The translations under genes were made by a program, and so were the position numbers. From Bacillota bacterium (GTDB lineage: Bacteria > Bacillota > Clostridia > Monoglobales > Firm-18), in the NCBI GenBank assembly GCA_023228885.1, contig JALOAJ010000016.1:1-53323 (forward strand): 53,323 nucleotides of DNA, written 5' to 3'. The stretch's first letter is position 1. Each line of letters starts with the position of its first letter. Shown piece by piece: positions 44,359 through 53,323 of this stretch. The notes beneath the pieces are model-generated. The model did no database searches. It saw only the letters and a program-made list of their open reading frames with translations, and had not been told where the DNA came from.

Positions 44359-46737
44359 GTGAAAAGGATTATTTTATTTGTTGTTAATTGCTTTATAATT
44401 GCAGCATGCATATCGACAATAAAAACAGCCGTTTTCGCAAACGGCGATATAATGCTTTTTGAAGACGATTTAAGCATGAAAAACACTATTGATTGGGTGT
44501 ATGGCATTAGCGACAGCGCTTATGTATACCAAGACGGTTGGATGAAATTAAAAGAAAATGCCGTTCCAAACGGAATGCGCCTTAACACCAACCGCGAGGA
44601 GCCAACGCAACATGTGTACGGAGATGCGGTATATGAGGTGAAATTTAAGGCAAACCCAACTTCAATCTCGGCGGAGAACCCTTTTGCAGCTATTAGAATT
44701 AAAGGAAATCAAGACAACTTTACAACGGTGGGAAGAACTGTTCAACTGCAATTTTATTATGTGAACAATCAATATAAAGCTCGTTTGCTTTATCCAAGAG
44801 GCGCAGAGGTGGGCACAGGGGTTGTGCCTCTTGAAGGAATAGACATCACCGAGGAACATACGATTAGGCTGGTGGCAAAAGGCTCTGACGTTACCGCTTA
44901 TATATCCCAGGGTGAAATCGAAAGAACTCTTAGCATTAATGATGGTGTTCCCGAAGGCGGAACTATTATAATACATAGAACGGCTACTGTCACCGAGCCG
45001 TATGAAATGCAAGTGAAGGATTTTAAGATTTATTCGCTTGCGGCATTAAAAGGTATTAGGATTAATGATAGGCAGACGCCTGATTTCGTTCCATATATAA
45101 CCGATATTTATGCTTATAAAAATTTAGACGGCTCAAAGCCGGATATAGAACCAATACCGTTTGATTCGGAAGCTGTCATTAGTTATGACGATTCTGATGA
45201 AAACGCCACCGTTATTAATGTTGCAACAGAACAAGGCAGTGTCGCTTACAATGTAAATTATTCGGATGCGCCGTTATCTTACGAGTTGCTTTGGGAGATA
45301 AATCGATTGCAAGGTATTTTAGACAAAACAGAAACAGAAGATTTATCGGCGGTTGAAGCTATGGAAACTGTTTTGCAGCAAGCGTTGTCGATTGCGGAAA
45401 ATGAAGATGCAACCGAAGCTGAAATAAACGAAGCGTTAGAACAATTACAAGGCGGGGCATTAACTTTTTTTGAAACATTATATGGTAAACCCAAAGTTGA
45501 AAACATAAAAATAGAGGGCAAAATCGGAATCGGCGAAACATTGCAAGCGGCATATGATTTAGTCTATTCCGGCAAATTTGAAAGTGTGCCCCACATCTAC
45601 ACATGGTCAAGGGCTGATAAGGGTAGCGAGGTCTATAAAGATATTTTATCCGCGAAGGAAAATAGTTATGTTTTAACATCGGAAGATATAGGAAAATCCC
45701 TAAAGGTTACAATAACCCCTATTGTTAATGTGCATGGGTACTTACTGCACGGTGATGCGTATGAAAGCGACGTTGTTTACGGACCGTCAATTCCATATAT
45801 AGAAAACTTAACTATTGTCGGAACTGCAAAAGTCGGTGAAACAATATCGGCAAAATATGATTATTATCACCCTAACGGATATCCGGAAACCAAGTCTGTT
45901 TGCAAGTGGTATAGAGCCTCCGGCGCAACAGGGCAGTTTAGTTTTTTGGCGGAAGGAAAATATTATAAAATTGATAAATACGACGAAAATTATTATATTA
46001 TGTTTGAAATAACGCCGGTAACAAATGTTAGCCCCTTTGAAGGTGTGACTGTCAAGAGTAAAGCGGTTAGAGTGACCGAAACCGGGAAATCATCCTCCGG
46101 AGGCGGGGGCGGCGGCGCTTATATTACAAAACCGGTTTATGCCGAGCCTGAAATACCGACAACCCCAACAGCGCCTTTGGATGAAGTAAAGATATTTGCG
46201 GATATAACTTCTCATTGGGCTAAAAGTGAAATAGAATTTTTAGCCACAAAACACATAGTGACGGGCGTTGATAAGGATAATTTCAAGCCGGAATCCAACA
46301 TCACCCGCGCTGAATTTTTGGCGATAACAATAAGGGCTTTGGGTGTTGGCTTAAGCGAATATAAAAACAGCTTCACCGATGTGGCAATTGGGTCATGGTA
46401 TGCGCAAGAAGTGCAAACCGCGTTTGATTTAAATTTAGTGTCGGGAAGCGGCGGAGCGTTCAGACCGAATGATGCCGTTACAAGAGAAGAAGTAACTAAA
46501 ATTATTGTTGGCGCTTTTAGAAATGCAGGCGGTAAAATCGATGCGAAACAAACCGACGCTTATAATATGACATTTGAAGATAAATCTGACATAAGCGAAT
46601 GGGCAGAGGAATTTGTGTCGGATGCAGAAACCCTTGGTTTGGTTAAAGGCGTTACAAATGATATGTTTATGCCGAAATCGAACACAACCCGAGCGCAAGC
46701 GGCGGTAATAATAAAAAGATTGCTTGATATTTTATGA
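44359..46737 (+). CDS. Surface protein: lectin-like repeat domain, FIVAR, Ig-like and three SLH domains
   Basis: About 792 residues from the GTG at 44359, 6-7 bases after GGGAGGG. A signal peptide (about 1-27) leads to a roughly 200-residue beta-rich domain (about 30-230: SMKNTIDWVYG, QDGWMKLKEN, HVYGDAVYEVKFKANP, GEIERTLSI, MQVKDFKIYSL). A helical FIVAR-like segment and two Ig-like domains follow. A Gly-rich linker (SSSGGGGGG) leads to three SLH domains (about 610-790, e.g. SHWAKSEIEFL, ITRAEFLAITIRALG) that would anchor it to the cell wall. The first domain recurs in the next two proteins. No catalytic motif is seen; a binding or scaffold role is inferred. Confidence 0.85.
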   Translation: MKRIILFVVNCFIIAACISTIKTAVFANGDIMLFEDDLSMKNTIDWVYGISDSAYVYQDGWMKLKENAVPNGMRLNTNREEPTQHVYGDAVYEVKFKANPTSISAENPFAAIRIKGNQDNFTTVGRTVQLQFYYVNNQYKARLLYPRGAEVGTGVVPLEGIDITEEHTIRLVAKGSDVTAYISQGEIERTLSINDGVPEGGTIIIHRTATVTEPYEMQVKDFKIYSLAALKGIRINDRQTPDFVPYITDIYAYKNLDGSKPDIEPIPFDSEAVISYDDSDENATVINVATEQGSVAYNVNYSDAPLSYELLWEINRLQGILDKTETEDLSAVEAMETVLQQALSIAENEDATEAEINEALEQLQGGALTFFETLYGKPKVENIKIEGKIGIGETLQAAYDLVYSGKFESVPHIYTWSRADKGSEVYKDILSAKENSYVLTSEDIGKSLKVTITPIVNVHGYLLHGDAYESDVVYGPSIPYIENLTIVGTAKVGETISAKYDYYHPNGYPETKSVCKWYRASGATGQFSFLAEGKYYKIDKYDENYYIMFEITPVTNVSPFEGVTVKSKAVRVTETGKSSSGGGGGGAYITKPVYAEPEIPTTPTAPLDEVKIFADITSHWAKSEIEFLATKHIVTGVDKDNFKPESNITRAEFLAITIRALGVGLSEYKNSFTDVAIGSWYAQEVQTAFDLNLVSGSGGAFRPNDAVTREEVTKIIVGAFRNAGGKIDAKQTDAYNMTFEDKSDISEWAEEFVSDAETLGLVKGVTNDMFMPKSNTTRAQAAVIIKRLLDIL

Positions 46738-46774
46738 TAAGTTTTAAAAAATGTTTTGCAGGGGGGATAATATA

Positions 46775-49700
46775 TTGAAAAGCATCATAAAAAAAATAAC
46801 AATATTTTTAATATGCACAACAATAAGTATGGGTGCGCCACATAGAGGTTTTGTTGTTAGCGCAAGCGATTCAAATAATATAGAATTATTGTTTTTTGAC
46901 GATTTGGGCAGCACCAACAAAGCTGATTGGACTTATCATGGGGTTGTATCTTATGTTGATGAATGGATGAAATTTGAAGGCAACTTTTCCACATCGGGAA
47001 TCAGGCTTAACGCAAATAGGGAAACCGGCGAGCATGTGTATGACGATTGCACCTTCGAGCTGGACATAAAGGCCGACCCGGTTGCCGAATTTGATGATTT
47101 TATTTTGTCCTTTAGATTTCGTACCGCAAAAGATAGTGATGACACAGGCCCGGGCACACATCAAGTAAGGCTTTTTAACAGAAAAGACGGCTATAAGCTT
47201 TATATACAAAAGATGTCTTCGGCTGCTGCAAGCGAACAAAAAATAGAAGGCGTTGACATTAGAAAAGAGCATACCCTTAGAGTGGTAACCATGGAAAAGG
47301 CGGTAACTGTTTATGTGATTCAAGGAGAAATAGAACAAAAGTTTGAATTTATCGATACAGTCGGCACGCCCCAGCTAAGCGGTTCTGTTTATATTCATCC
47401 GGGGGCGGTCGGTCATAACACCCAAATTAAAAACTTTAGGATATACGGAAAGGACTCGGGCAAAACAAGCGAAGGGATTAATATAACGCCGTATCAGGAT
47501 ATTAATAACTCAAGTTATAAGCGGGAAATAGAAACGCTATATTCCTTAAATCTTTTGGAATGGGTGCAAGAAGCAGAGAATTTTAGCCCCGAGGATTTGT
47601 TAACTCGGGCGGAGGCCGCTGCAATCTTTTCAACCCTTTTAGGCTTTGAAAAGTTTGATGCTTATAGTTTCCCAGATGACACCTTTTATGATGTGCCAAC
47701 CGATTATTGGGCGGCGGAGGAAATTGCGCTTTGCTATAATGCCGGCATTGTAAACGGATATAATGACGAAGAATTCATGCCGGATGAGCCGGTAAAATTT
47801 GAAGAATTTTTAAAAATGATTGTTATCCTTTTGGGCTATGATAATTTCTTGGACGATGCCGCCCCATATCCGCAAGGCTATATAAACATAGCAACCCAAA
47901 AGAAAATAACAAGAGAGATTAGCGGCAGCATTGGAACGCCTATTACAAGGGAAGAAGCAGTTGCGCTTGTATGCAATTCGCTGCAAGTTGATATTATGCA
48001 GCAAACCAAGTTTGGCGGCGAAACCAGATATGAAACAATACCGGGGCAAAATGTATTAACGCAAAACCTCGGCTTAAAGAAAAAACGAGGGCAGGTTAAT
48101 GCAAATTCCATCACAACGTTAACGGGCGAAAGCGCTTTGAGGGATGACGAAGTTGCAATTGATAATGTTGTGTACAAGGTTGGCAACACGCTTGCAAACT
48201 CATTATTGGGATATAATGTTCAGTTTTACATAAAAGAGGATGATGCATCGGATATCTCCATCTTAAGATATGTTGCACCCGACGATTCAAAAAACGATGT
48301 GCTAAAACTCGGGGCGGATAATATTGAATCGAGCACCACAAAAAGCCGTATAGTGTTCCAAGACGATGATTCAATGGACGCAAGACCAAAAGAAGCAAGG
48401 TTGGCAAACAATGCCAGCATTATTTTCAACGGTAAATATTGCGGCGTACAATTGCTTTGGGATGAAGATTTTAACGTCAAATCAGGAGAAATGACATTGA
48501 TTGACACTAATTTGGACGGTTTGTACGATGTGGTGTTAATTAACTCGTACATAACATATGTTTTAAATCGTGTCGATGCATTGAACGAAAGATTGTTCTT
48601 CAAGTTCGATAAAACATATAATGGTCAGCAATATTTACAACTTAGCTCCACAGGCAGTCAAGCAAATTTTAATGTTGTTTTAAATGGGCGCAAGGCGCCG
48701 CTTGTCAACCTGAAGGAATGGGATGTTGTATCTGTTGGCGCATCAAAGGATGGTCTTTATGCAAATATTATTGTAAGCCGCAACAGAATTAACGGGGCGA
48801 TAGAAGAAATAACCGATGATGCGCTATATATAAACGGAAATAGATATGAATATGAATTCGGCTTTTGGCAAGACCTTTCAAAAAGCAACATTAAAGTGGG
48901 TGAAAAAGGTTATTTTTATTTTGACTTCCTTGGCAAATTGGCGGCAACGGATATAAATATGATAACGGGTAAAACATTCGGGTATTTAATTGATGCGGTT
49001 TTGAAGGAAAAGGGCATGGAAAAGAGTGCAAACTTTCAAATTTTTGCGGAAAGCGGTGAGGTGCTCCATTTAAAGAGCTCTAAAAAGATAACCTGTTTTG
49101 ACATCAACAATATTGATGGTACATTAAAAAATGCCGATGAAACGATTGCCTTGATTAAGTCAGCCAATGCAATAGGTCAACTGATATTGTTTGAGGTTAA
49201 CAACGAAAATGAAATAAATCGCATTTATTTAAGCTTTGACAATACCTCACAGGAAACAAACATAAATTACGAGTTTACAAAAGATTATTTTAGCATGTTT
49301 AGCGAAAACCCCAATTTTAGAAGGGTGTACCAGGGCATTTTGGCAATAAAATATCGAATAGAGCCCGCAACAAAGATATTTGTAATACCCAACAATAAAA
49401 GCATGCATGAGCACTACCAAATACAAAATGTTGCAGACTTGGCAAACGATATGTATTTAGATAATGTTTCGCTTTATAGTATTGATAAAGCGTTTAGAAT
49501 TGGCGCTATGGTCGTGGAAAACGAAAGCGATGGCATTAGTGTAGATACGAACTTACCTTCTTTTATCGTTGAAAAAACTGCCGTTGCAATGAATGAGGCA
49601 GGCGAAGAAATATATAAGGTTTCGGGTTATCAAAAAGGTAATCCCACTACAATTTCAACCGTTTATGATACCGTTGAGAGTAGTGATAAACACTGGCACT

Positions 49701-50122
49701 TAGGCGTTAACTTTAAAAACTTAACACCCGGCGATGTAATTCAATATTCAACCGATAAAAACAGAAATGTTAACAGCATAAGAGTTTTATTTAAAATGGG
49801 CTCCCCCGGTGATTTCCGACAGCAAGGCAGGTCAAGAAATTCCAGCGACAGCGGGATTGTAAATATAATCAACGGCATATTTCATTTGTCAATTGGCTAT
49901 GGAAAAGTGGTTGATATTATTGACGATGCAATTATATTAAACACCCAAGGCGCGGGGGACAACCCCCAGTATAACATGCCTTTCATTATGGGCGATACCG
50001 AATACTATATATACGAAGACGGCAAGATAAACAAGGCGGCGGGAATGGATTTGCAAGTAGGCGATACCATTTTTGCGAGAAAAACTTGGAACAACTTAAA
50101 TGATGTGCTCATTATAAAATAA
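46775..50122 (+). CDS. Large SLH-domain surface protein with divergent lectin-like domain
   Basis: About 1115 residues. The start is TTG 46775, eight bases after GCAGGGGGG; the frame upstream lacks a site. A signal peptide (about 1-31) precedes a divergent copy of the repeat domain (about 35-230, with DWTYHG, VDEWMKFEG, HVYDDCTFELDIKADP and GEIEQKFEF). Then come SLH domains (about 240-420; LLTRAEAAAIFSTLLG, PTDYWAAEEIALCYNAGIV, ITREEAVALVCNSL). The remaining 700 residues are beta-rich and match no family I recognise. Unlike its neighbour, the SLH block is internal. It lies in the same operon-like row. Confidence 0.8.
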   Translation: MKSIIKKITIFLICTTISMGAPHRGFVVSASDSNNIELLFFDDLGSTNKADWTYHGVVSYVDEWMKFEGNFSTSGIRLNANRETGEHVYDDCTFELDIKADPVAEFDDFILSFRFRTAKDSDDTGPGTHQVRLFNRKDGYKLYIQKMSSAAASEQKIEGVDIRKEHTLRVVTMEKAVTVYVIQGEIEQKFEFIDTVGTPQLSGSVYIHPGAVGHNTQIKNFRIYGKDSGKTSEGINITPYQDINNSSYKREIETLYSLNLLEWVQEAENFSPEDLLTRAEAAAIFSTLLGFEKFDAYSFPDDTFYDVPTDYWAAEEIALCYNAGIVNGYNDEEFMPDEPVKFEEFLKMIVILLGYDNFLDDAAPYPQGYINIATQKKITREISGSIGTPITREEAVALVCNSLQVDIMQQTKFGGETRYETIPGQNVLTQNLGLKKKRGQVNANSITTLTGESALRDDEVAIDNVVYKVGNTLANSLLGYNVQFYIKEDDASDISILRYVAPDDSKNDVLKLGADNIESSTTKSRIVFQDDDSMDARPKEARLANNASIIFNGKYCGVQLLWDEDFNVKSGEMTLIDTNLDGLYDVVLINSYITYVLNRVDALNERLFFKFDKTYNGQQYLQLSSTGSQANFNVVLNGRKAPLVNLKEWDVVSVGASKDGLYANIIVSRNRINGAIEEITDDALYINGNRYEYEFGFWQDLSKSNIKVGEKGYFYFDFLGKLAATDINMITGKTFGYLIDAVLKEKGMEKSANFQIFAESGEVLHLKSSKKITCFDINNIDGTLKNADETIALIKSANAIGQLILFEVNNENEINRIYLSFDNTSQETNINYEFTKDYFSMFSENPNFRRVYQGILAIKYRIEPATKIFVIPNNKSMHEHYQIQNVADLANDMYLDNVSLYSIDKAFRIGAMVVENESDGISVDTNLPSFIVEKTAVAMNEAGEEIYKVSGYQKGNPTTISTVYDTVESSDKHWHLGVNFKNLTPGDVIQYSTDKNRNVNSIRVLFKMGSPGDFRQQGRSRNSSDSGIVNIINGIFHLSIGYGKVVDIIDDAIILNTQGAGDNPQYNMPFIMGDTEYYIYEDGKINKAAGMDLQVGDTIFARKTWNNLNDVLIIK

Positions 50123-50147
50123 TAAGTAAATTTAAAGGAGGAAAGAA

Positions 50148-52706
50148 ATGAAAAAGAGACTTTATGCAGTTACGGTTTGCACAATTTTAATTGTTGGGAT
50201 TATGGCAGCCCTACCCATCATGGCGGGCGCGCAAACGCCCCTTAGCTTAGTTTATACCGACAGCATGAGCGAAAAAGACGAAACAAATTGGGTGTATGCC
50301 CAAAATGGCATCAATCACGAATTTCAGCAAGACGGTTGGTTAAAGTTGAATGGAACGGGCATTGGTCAGAATGGGCTTAGGTTGAAAACCGACAGGGAGG
50401 AGAATTTCAAAGCTGTACCGCCCCGCCATATATACGGTGATGGAGTATATGAAATAAAGTTTAAAGCAAACCCGCCTTCATCCGCTACTCAGGCTTCGTT
50501 TGGAAATATTCGCATAAAAACAGACCAAGATAATTTTAATGTGGTGGGGAAAACTGTTCAACTTCAGTTTTTTTATGTTGACAATGAATACAGGGCGCAA
50601 TTATTGTGCGGCGGTCCCACTTCGTCAAACACAGGTGTTCAAACGGTGGAGGGGATAGATTTAACCCAAGAGCAGACGATAAGATTCGTAGTAGACGGAA
50701 CAAATGTATACGCACATATAATGCAAGGAAGTGTAACAAAATCATTTAGCCTTGAAAATGTTTATACCGATAGCGGCTCTGTAATAATAGGCACAACCGT
50801 TGCTGTTCCGGGCGCGCTTAATATGCAGGTGAAGGACTTAAAAATTTATCAAAATACGGGCAATTTATTTTTCTTTTCCGATGATTTAAGCATGAAAAAC
50901 ACCACCGATTGGGTGTATGGCGTTAGTGATGGTGTATATGAATTTCAAGACGGTTGGATGAAATTAAAAGGAAACTCCGTTCCAAACGGAATGCGTCTTA
51001 ACACTAACCGAACAGAGCCAACAAGCCATGTTTACGGGGATGCGGTGTACGAATTAAAGTTTAAAGCAAATCCTTCCTCAATCTCTGCTGAAAGCCCTTT
51101 TGCAACTATTAGAATTAAGGGTAATCAAGACAACTTTACAACGGTGGGCAGAACCGTCCAATTGCAGTTTTATTATGTAAATAATCAATATAAAGCCCGT
51201 TTGCTTTATCCAACAGGCTCAGAGGTCGGCACAGGAGTTGTTCCAATCGACGGGATAGACATTACCGAGGAACAGACGATTAGGCTGGTGGCAAAAGGCT
51301 CCAATGTTACCGCATATATATCACAAGGCGAAATCGAAAGAACGCTTAGCATCAACGATGGTGTTCCCGAAGGCGGTACCGTTATAATACATAGAACGGT
51401 TGCAGTTACCGAGCCGTATGATATGCAAGTGAAGGATTTTAAAATTTATTCGCTTGCCGCATTAAAAGATATAAAGGTAGGCGGGTATTCATTGTTTGGT
51501 TTCGAGCCAAACCAAACTAATGTAACAGCATATAAAAATTCAGATGGTTCCGTACCAAACATCACAGGTGTTCCGGCTGACCCAACATCAACCGTTTCTT
51601 ATGACACAAGCGTTACGGATGAAGTTAAAATCACTGTAAAAAATGATTTTTCCGCTTCCGAATACACCGTTAATTTTGTTGACTATGAACCGGTTATGCT
51701 TATCGGCGAGCCTGATTTGTATGTTACCAAGAATGGCATTTCGCAAAGCGTTATTTCGGCGGATTGCGATGTAACGGGAAAAATATCTGTTCGCAACTAT
51801 GACATGCAAAATGACAAGCCATTATTGCTTTTTGTTGTGGTAAAAGATGAATTTGGCAATTTGCAAAAGGTTGGCATGGTAGAAAAAATAATTTCTGCGA
51901 AAGATGGGGTCGTTAATGCGAGTGTGTCGCTGACAACAAGTGCGCAAGCTGCCACCGCCCAGTTTTTTGTGTGGAATCAGTTTCTAAGACCTTATTGTGA
52001 AAAAAAATTATTTGTACCCGGTAATGTAGAACCGGGGTCGGACGAGGAGCAATCGGGGCTGAGAAGTTATCGCGTTCAGGAAACTGCCGCATTGCCCCAC
52101 ATTTTGTTATTGGGTGATTCCATTTCAATAGGCTATCATTTTTATACCGTTGATGCGTTGGAGGGCAAGGCATATGTACACCGTCCCTATTCGGCGTCTG
52201 ATAGTACTGTGGCGACAAATTGCGTAGATACGGGAAAGAGCCTTGAACTCATCGCAAATTGGCTTGGGAGCAAGCAGTGGGATGTAATTCATTTTAATTG
52301 GGGGTTGCATGACCTTAAAAGAGTGACACCCGAGATGGGAACAGAATCCAACGACCCTTCAGTGCCGCCCTTTACGCCAATAGAAACCTACAAGGAAAAT
52401 TTACAGGAATTAGTTAACATAATGAAGGCAACGGGCGCAAAGCTGATTTTTGCCACTACCACACCCTTCCCAAGCGGCGTCTTACCGTGCAGGCTGCCGG
52501 AGGATGCAATCATTTACAACGATGCGGCAATAGAGGTTATGCAAGCCAATGGGGTGGAAATCAATGATTTGTATGCGTTGGCGCTTCCGGAGTTAAACAC
52601 AATCCAACAGCCTGCAAATGTACACTTTAAGCCTGTGGGTTCGAAGCTTTTGGGTGATGCGGTTGCAGATGTCATCGAGGGGGCGCTTGCGGACAGGGAC
52701 TTATAG
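50148..52706 (+). CDS. Secreted protein with two lectin-like repeat domains and C-terminal SGNH esterase
   Basis: 852 residues behind a perfect AAAGGAGG site. A signal peptide (about 1-29, ending AGAQT) leads to two tandem copies of the repeat domain (about 33-240 and 245-445). The second is nearly identical to that of the SLH protein encoded at 44359. A linker and beta domain are followed by an SGNH/GDSL hydrolase (about 648-850) with LLLGDSIS (Ser658), FNWGLHDLK and NVHFKPVGSKLLG (His826). It probably removes acetyl or similar esters from a polysaccharide. The residue three before His826 is Ala where many SGNH enzymes have Asp. It has no SLH domain of its own. Confidence 0.86.
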   Translation: MKKRLYAVTVCTILIVGIMAALPIMAGAQTPLSLVYTDSMSEKDETNWVYAQNGINHEFQQDGWLKLNGTGIGQNGLRLKTDREENFKAVPPRHIYGDGVYEIKFKANPPSSATQASFGNIRIKTDQDNFNVVGKTVQLQFFYVDNEYRAQLLCGGPTSSNTGVQTVEGIDLTQEQTIRFVVDGTNVYAHIMQGSVTKSFSLENVYTDSGSVIIGTTVAVPGALNMQVKDLKIYQNTGNLFFFSDDLSMKNTTDWVYGVSDGVYEFQDGWMKLKGNSVPNGMRLNTNRTEPTSHVYGDAVYELKFKANPSSISAESPFATIRIKGNQDNFTTVGRTVQLQFYYVNNQYKARLLYPTGSEVGTGVVPIDGIDITEEQTIRLVAKGSNVTAYISQGEIERTLSINDGVPEGGTVIIHRTVAVTEPYDMQVKDFKIYSLAALKDIKVGGYSLFGFEPNQTNVTAYKNSDGSVPNITGVPADPTSTVSYDTSVTDEVKITVKNDFSASEYTVNFVDYEPVMLIGEPDLYVTKNGISQSVISADCDVTGKISVRNYDMQNDKPLLLFVVVKDEFGNLQKVGMVEKIISAKDGVVNASVSLTTSAQAATAQFFVWNQFLRPYCEKKLFVPGNVEPGSDEEQSGLRSYRVQETAALPHILLLGDSISIGYHFYTVDALEGKAYVHRPYSASDSTVATNCVDTGKSLELIANWLGSKQWDVIHFNWGLHDLKRVTPEMGTESNDPSVPPFTPIETYKENLQELVNIMKATGAKLIFATTTPFPSGVLPCRLPEDAIIYNDAAIEVMQANGVEINDLYALALPELNTIQQPANVHFKPVGSKLLGDAVADVIEGALADRDL

Positions 52707-52730
52707 TAAATAATTTTATCAATATATGAA

Positions 52731-52776
52731 TTTGGGGCATGCCAAACAGCAATAAACACACTTGGTATGCCCCAAA
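52731..52776. repeat. Strong hairpin between the SGNH gene and the GH3 gene
   Basis: TTTGGGGCATGCCAA (52731-52745) pairs with TTGGTATGCCCCAAA (52762-52776), 15 bp with one mismatch and a 16-nt loop. No T-run follows, so it is not a standard terminator. It may be an mRNA-stability element or a weak terminator that lowers GH3 expression. Confidence 0.7.
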
Positions 52777-52792
52777 TATTGGAATGGGAGAC

Positions 52793-53323
52793 ATGAAATT
52801 GAACAAAAAAAACAACATTGATAACATTCTTTCAAAAATGACATTGGAGCAAAAAATCGCTCAAGTTCTTTGTTGGAATGTTACCGAAACAAAAACAGAA
52901 GATATTAAAAGAAGGTTTGATAATTTGCCGCTTGGGTGCGTTTTTTATGGTCATATGACCGGTGATGAATATAGGGAAAAGAAAAATACTATTGAAGATA
53001 TTTGCGAAATTCCTGTTATTGCATGTGCAGATTTGGTTAACGGGGCAGGCTGCCGCATACACCCGCCAAACGGTGGGGTGCTTTTCCCGTGGCAAATGGC
53101 GTGCGGCGCTGCAAACGACGAGGGTTTGGTTGAAAAGATGGGTGAGGCGATAGCAATTGAAGGTCGAGAATTCGGTGTGCATTGGACGCTTGCGCCGATT
53201 GTTGATTTGTCTATCAACCCCTTAAATTCCATGATGGGGACCAGAACATTCGGAGAAAAACCGGAGCATGTAATTAAAATGGCAAAAGCTTTTATTCGGG
53301 GGGTTCAAAAAAATGGTTATATG
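52793..53323 (+). CDS. Glycoside hydrolase family 3, N-terminal part (cut by window edge)
   Basis: The frame is open to the right edge, giving at least 177 residues. MTLEQKIAQVLC at the start, then PLGCVFYGHM, IPVIACADLVNGAG, WQMACGAANDEGLVEKMGEAIAIEGREFGVHWTLAPIVDLSINPLN and GTRTFGEKPEHV (parts of residues 15-165) are classic GH3 N-terminal features. The catalytic Asp lies beyond the window. The start is ATG 52793 or, better spaced from GGGAG, the TTG at 52799. There is no signal peptide, so it probably acts in the cytoplasm on imported oligosaccharides. Likely a beta-glycosidase; exact specificity is unknown. Confidence 0.9.
   Translation, partial: MKLNKKNNIDNILSKMTLEQKIAQVLCWNVTETKTEDIKRRFDNLPLGCVFYGHMTGDEYREKKNTIEDICEIPVIACADLVNGAGCRIHPPNGGVLFPWQMACGAANDEGLVEKMGEAIAIEGREFGVHWTLAPIVDLSINPLNSMMGTRTFGEKPEHVIKMAKAFIRGVQKNGYM

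Noticed and set aside
1..53323. CRISPR array or phage structural genes
   Set aside because: No regularly spaced repeats and no capsid, tail, terminase or relaxase genes are seen.

Overview
The window comes from an AT-rich, spore-forming, anaerobic Gram-positive bacterium of the class Clostridia. The evidence is sigma-H, a GerA-type germination operon with a sigma-G-like promoter, a LysM/GH18 spore-cortex-type enzyme, class III (oxygen-sensitive) ribonucleotide reductase with its activase, and secreted proteins with S-layer homology (SLH) domains. Many genes start at TTG or GTG behind a good Shine-Dalgarno. The species cannot be named from the sequence.

Positions 1-11.2 kb are accessory DNA: a tyrosine integrase, a class II Fic AMP-transferase, an internally deleted IS3-family element, a frameshifted membrane-protein gene, a transposase tail, a HigBA-type toxin-antitoxin pair, an orphan zinc-finger protein, and a module with a structured hairpin region, a ribbon-helix-helix protein, a 51-aa protein and a large serine recombinase. 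It abuts a CCA-encoding tRNA-Leu(UAG). A perfect 38-bp copy of that tRNA's 5' part lies 140 bp upstream, closer to the apparent native promoter.

Positions 11.6-26.5 kb are chromosomal housekeeping: sigH, a zinc-ribbon protein with an unusual structured leader that resembles part of a cobalamin riboswitch, and a minus-strand series valS-folC-DUF2680-like-citrate synthase-ispD-ispF-BI-1. nrdD-nrdG follow on the plus strand behind a consensus promoter with two NrdR-like boxes, and rpsB-tsf on the minus strand.

Positions 26.5-30 kb hold an AraC regulator divergent from a KduI fusion gene and kduD, that is, uronate catabolism of the kind used for pectin or other polyuronides. Positions 30-35.5 kb hold sporulation and germination genes: the SleL/YaaH-like GH18 enzyme and gerA-gerC-small D-type protein-gerB.

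Positions 35.6 kb to the end form a polysaccharide-utilisation locus. It has a membrane-bound AraC-type sensor-regulator, two ABC sugar permeases and a binding lipoprotein (no ATPase gene nearby), a secreted parallel beta-helix protein, two SLH proteins, a protein with a C-terminal SGNH esterase, and a GH3 glycosidase cut by the window edge. Three of the secreted proteins share a roughly 200-residue lectin-like domain present in four copies, two of them nearly identical at DNA level. This surface-anchored set is the best candidate here for an undescribed system. A working model is binding and deacetylation or cleavage of a uronate-rich polymer at the cell surface, import by the ABC transporter, then KduI/KduD catabolism.
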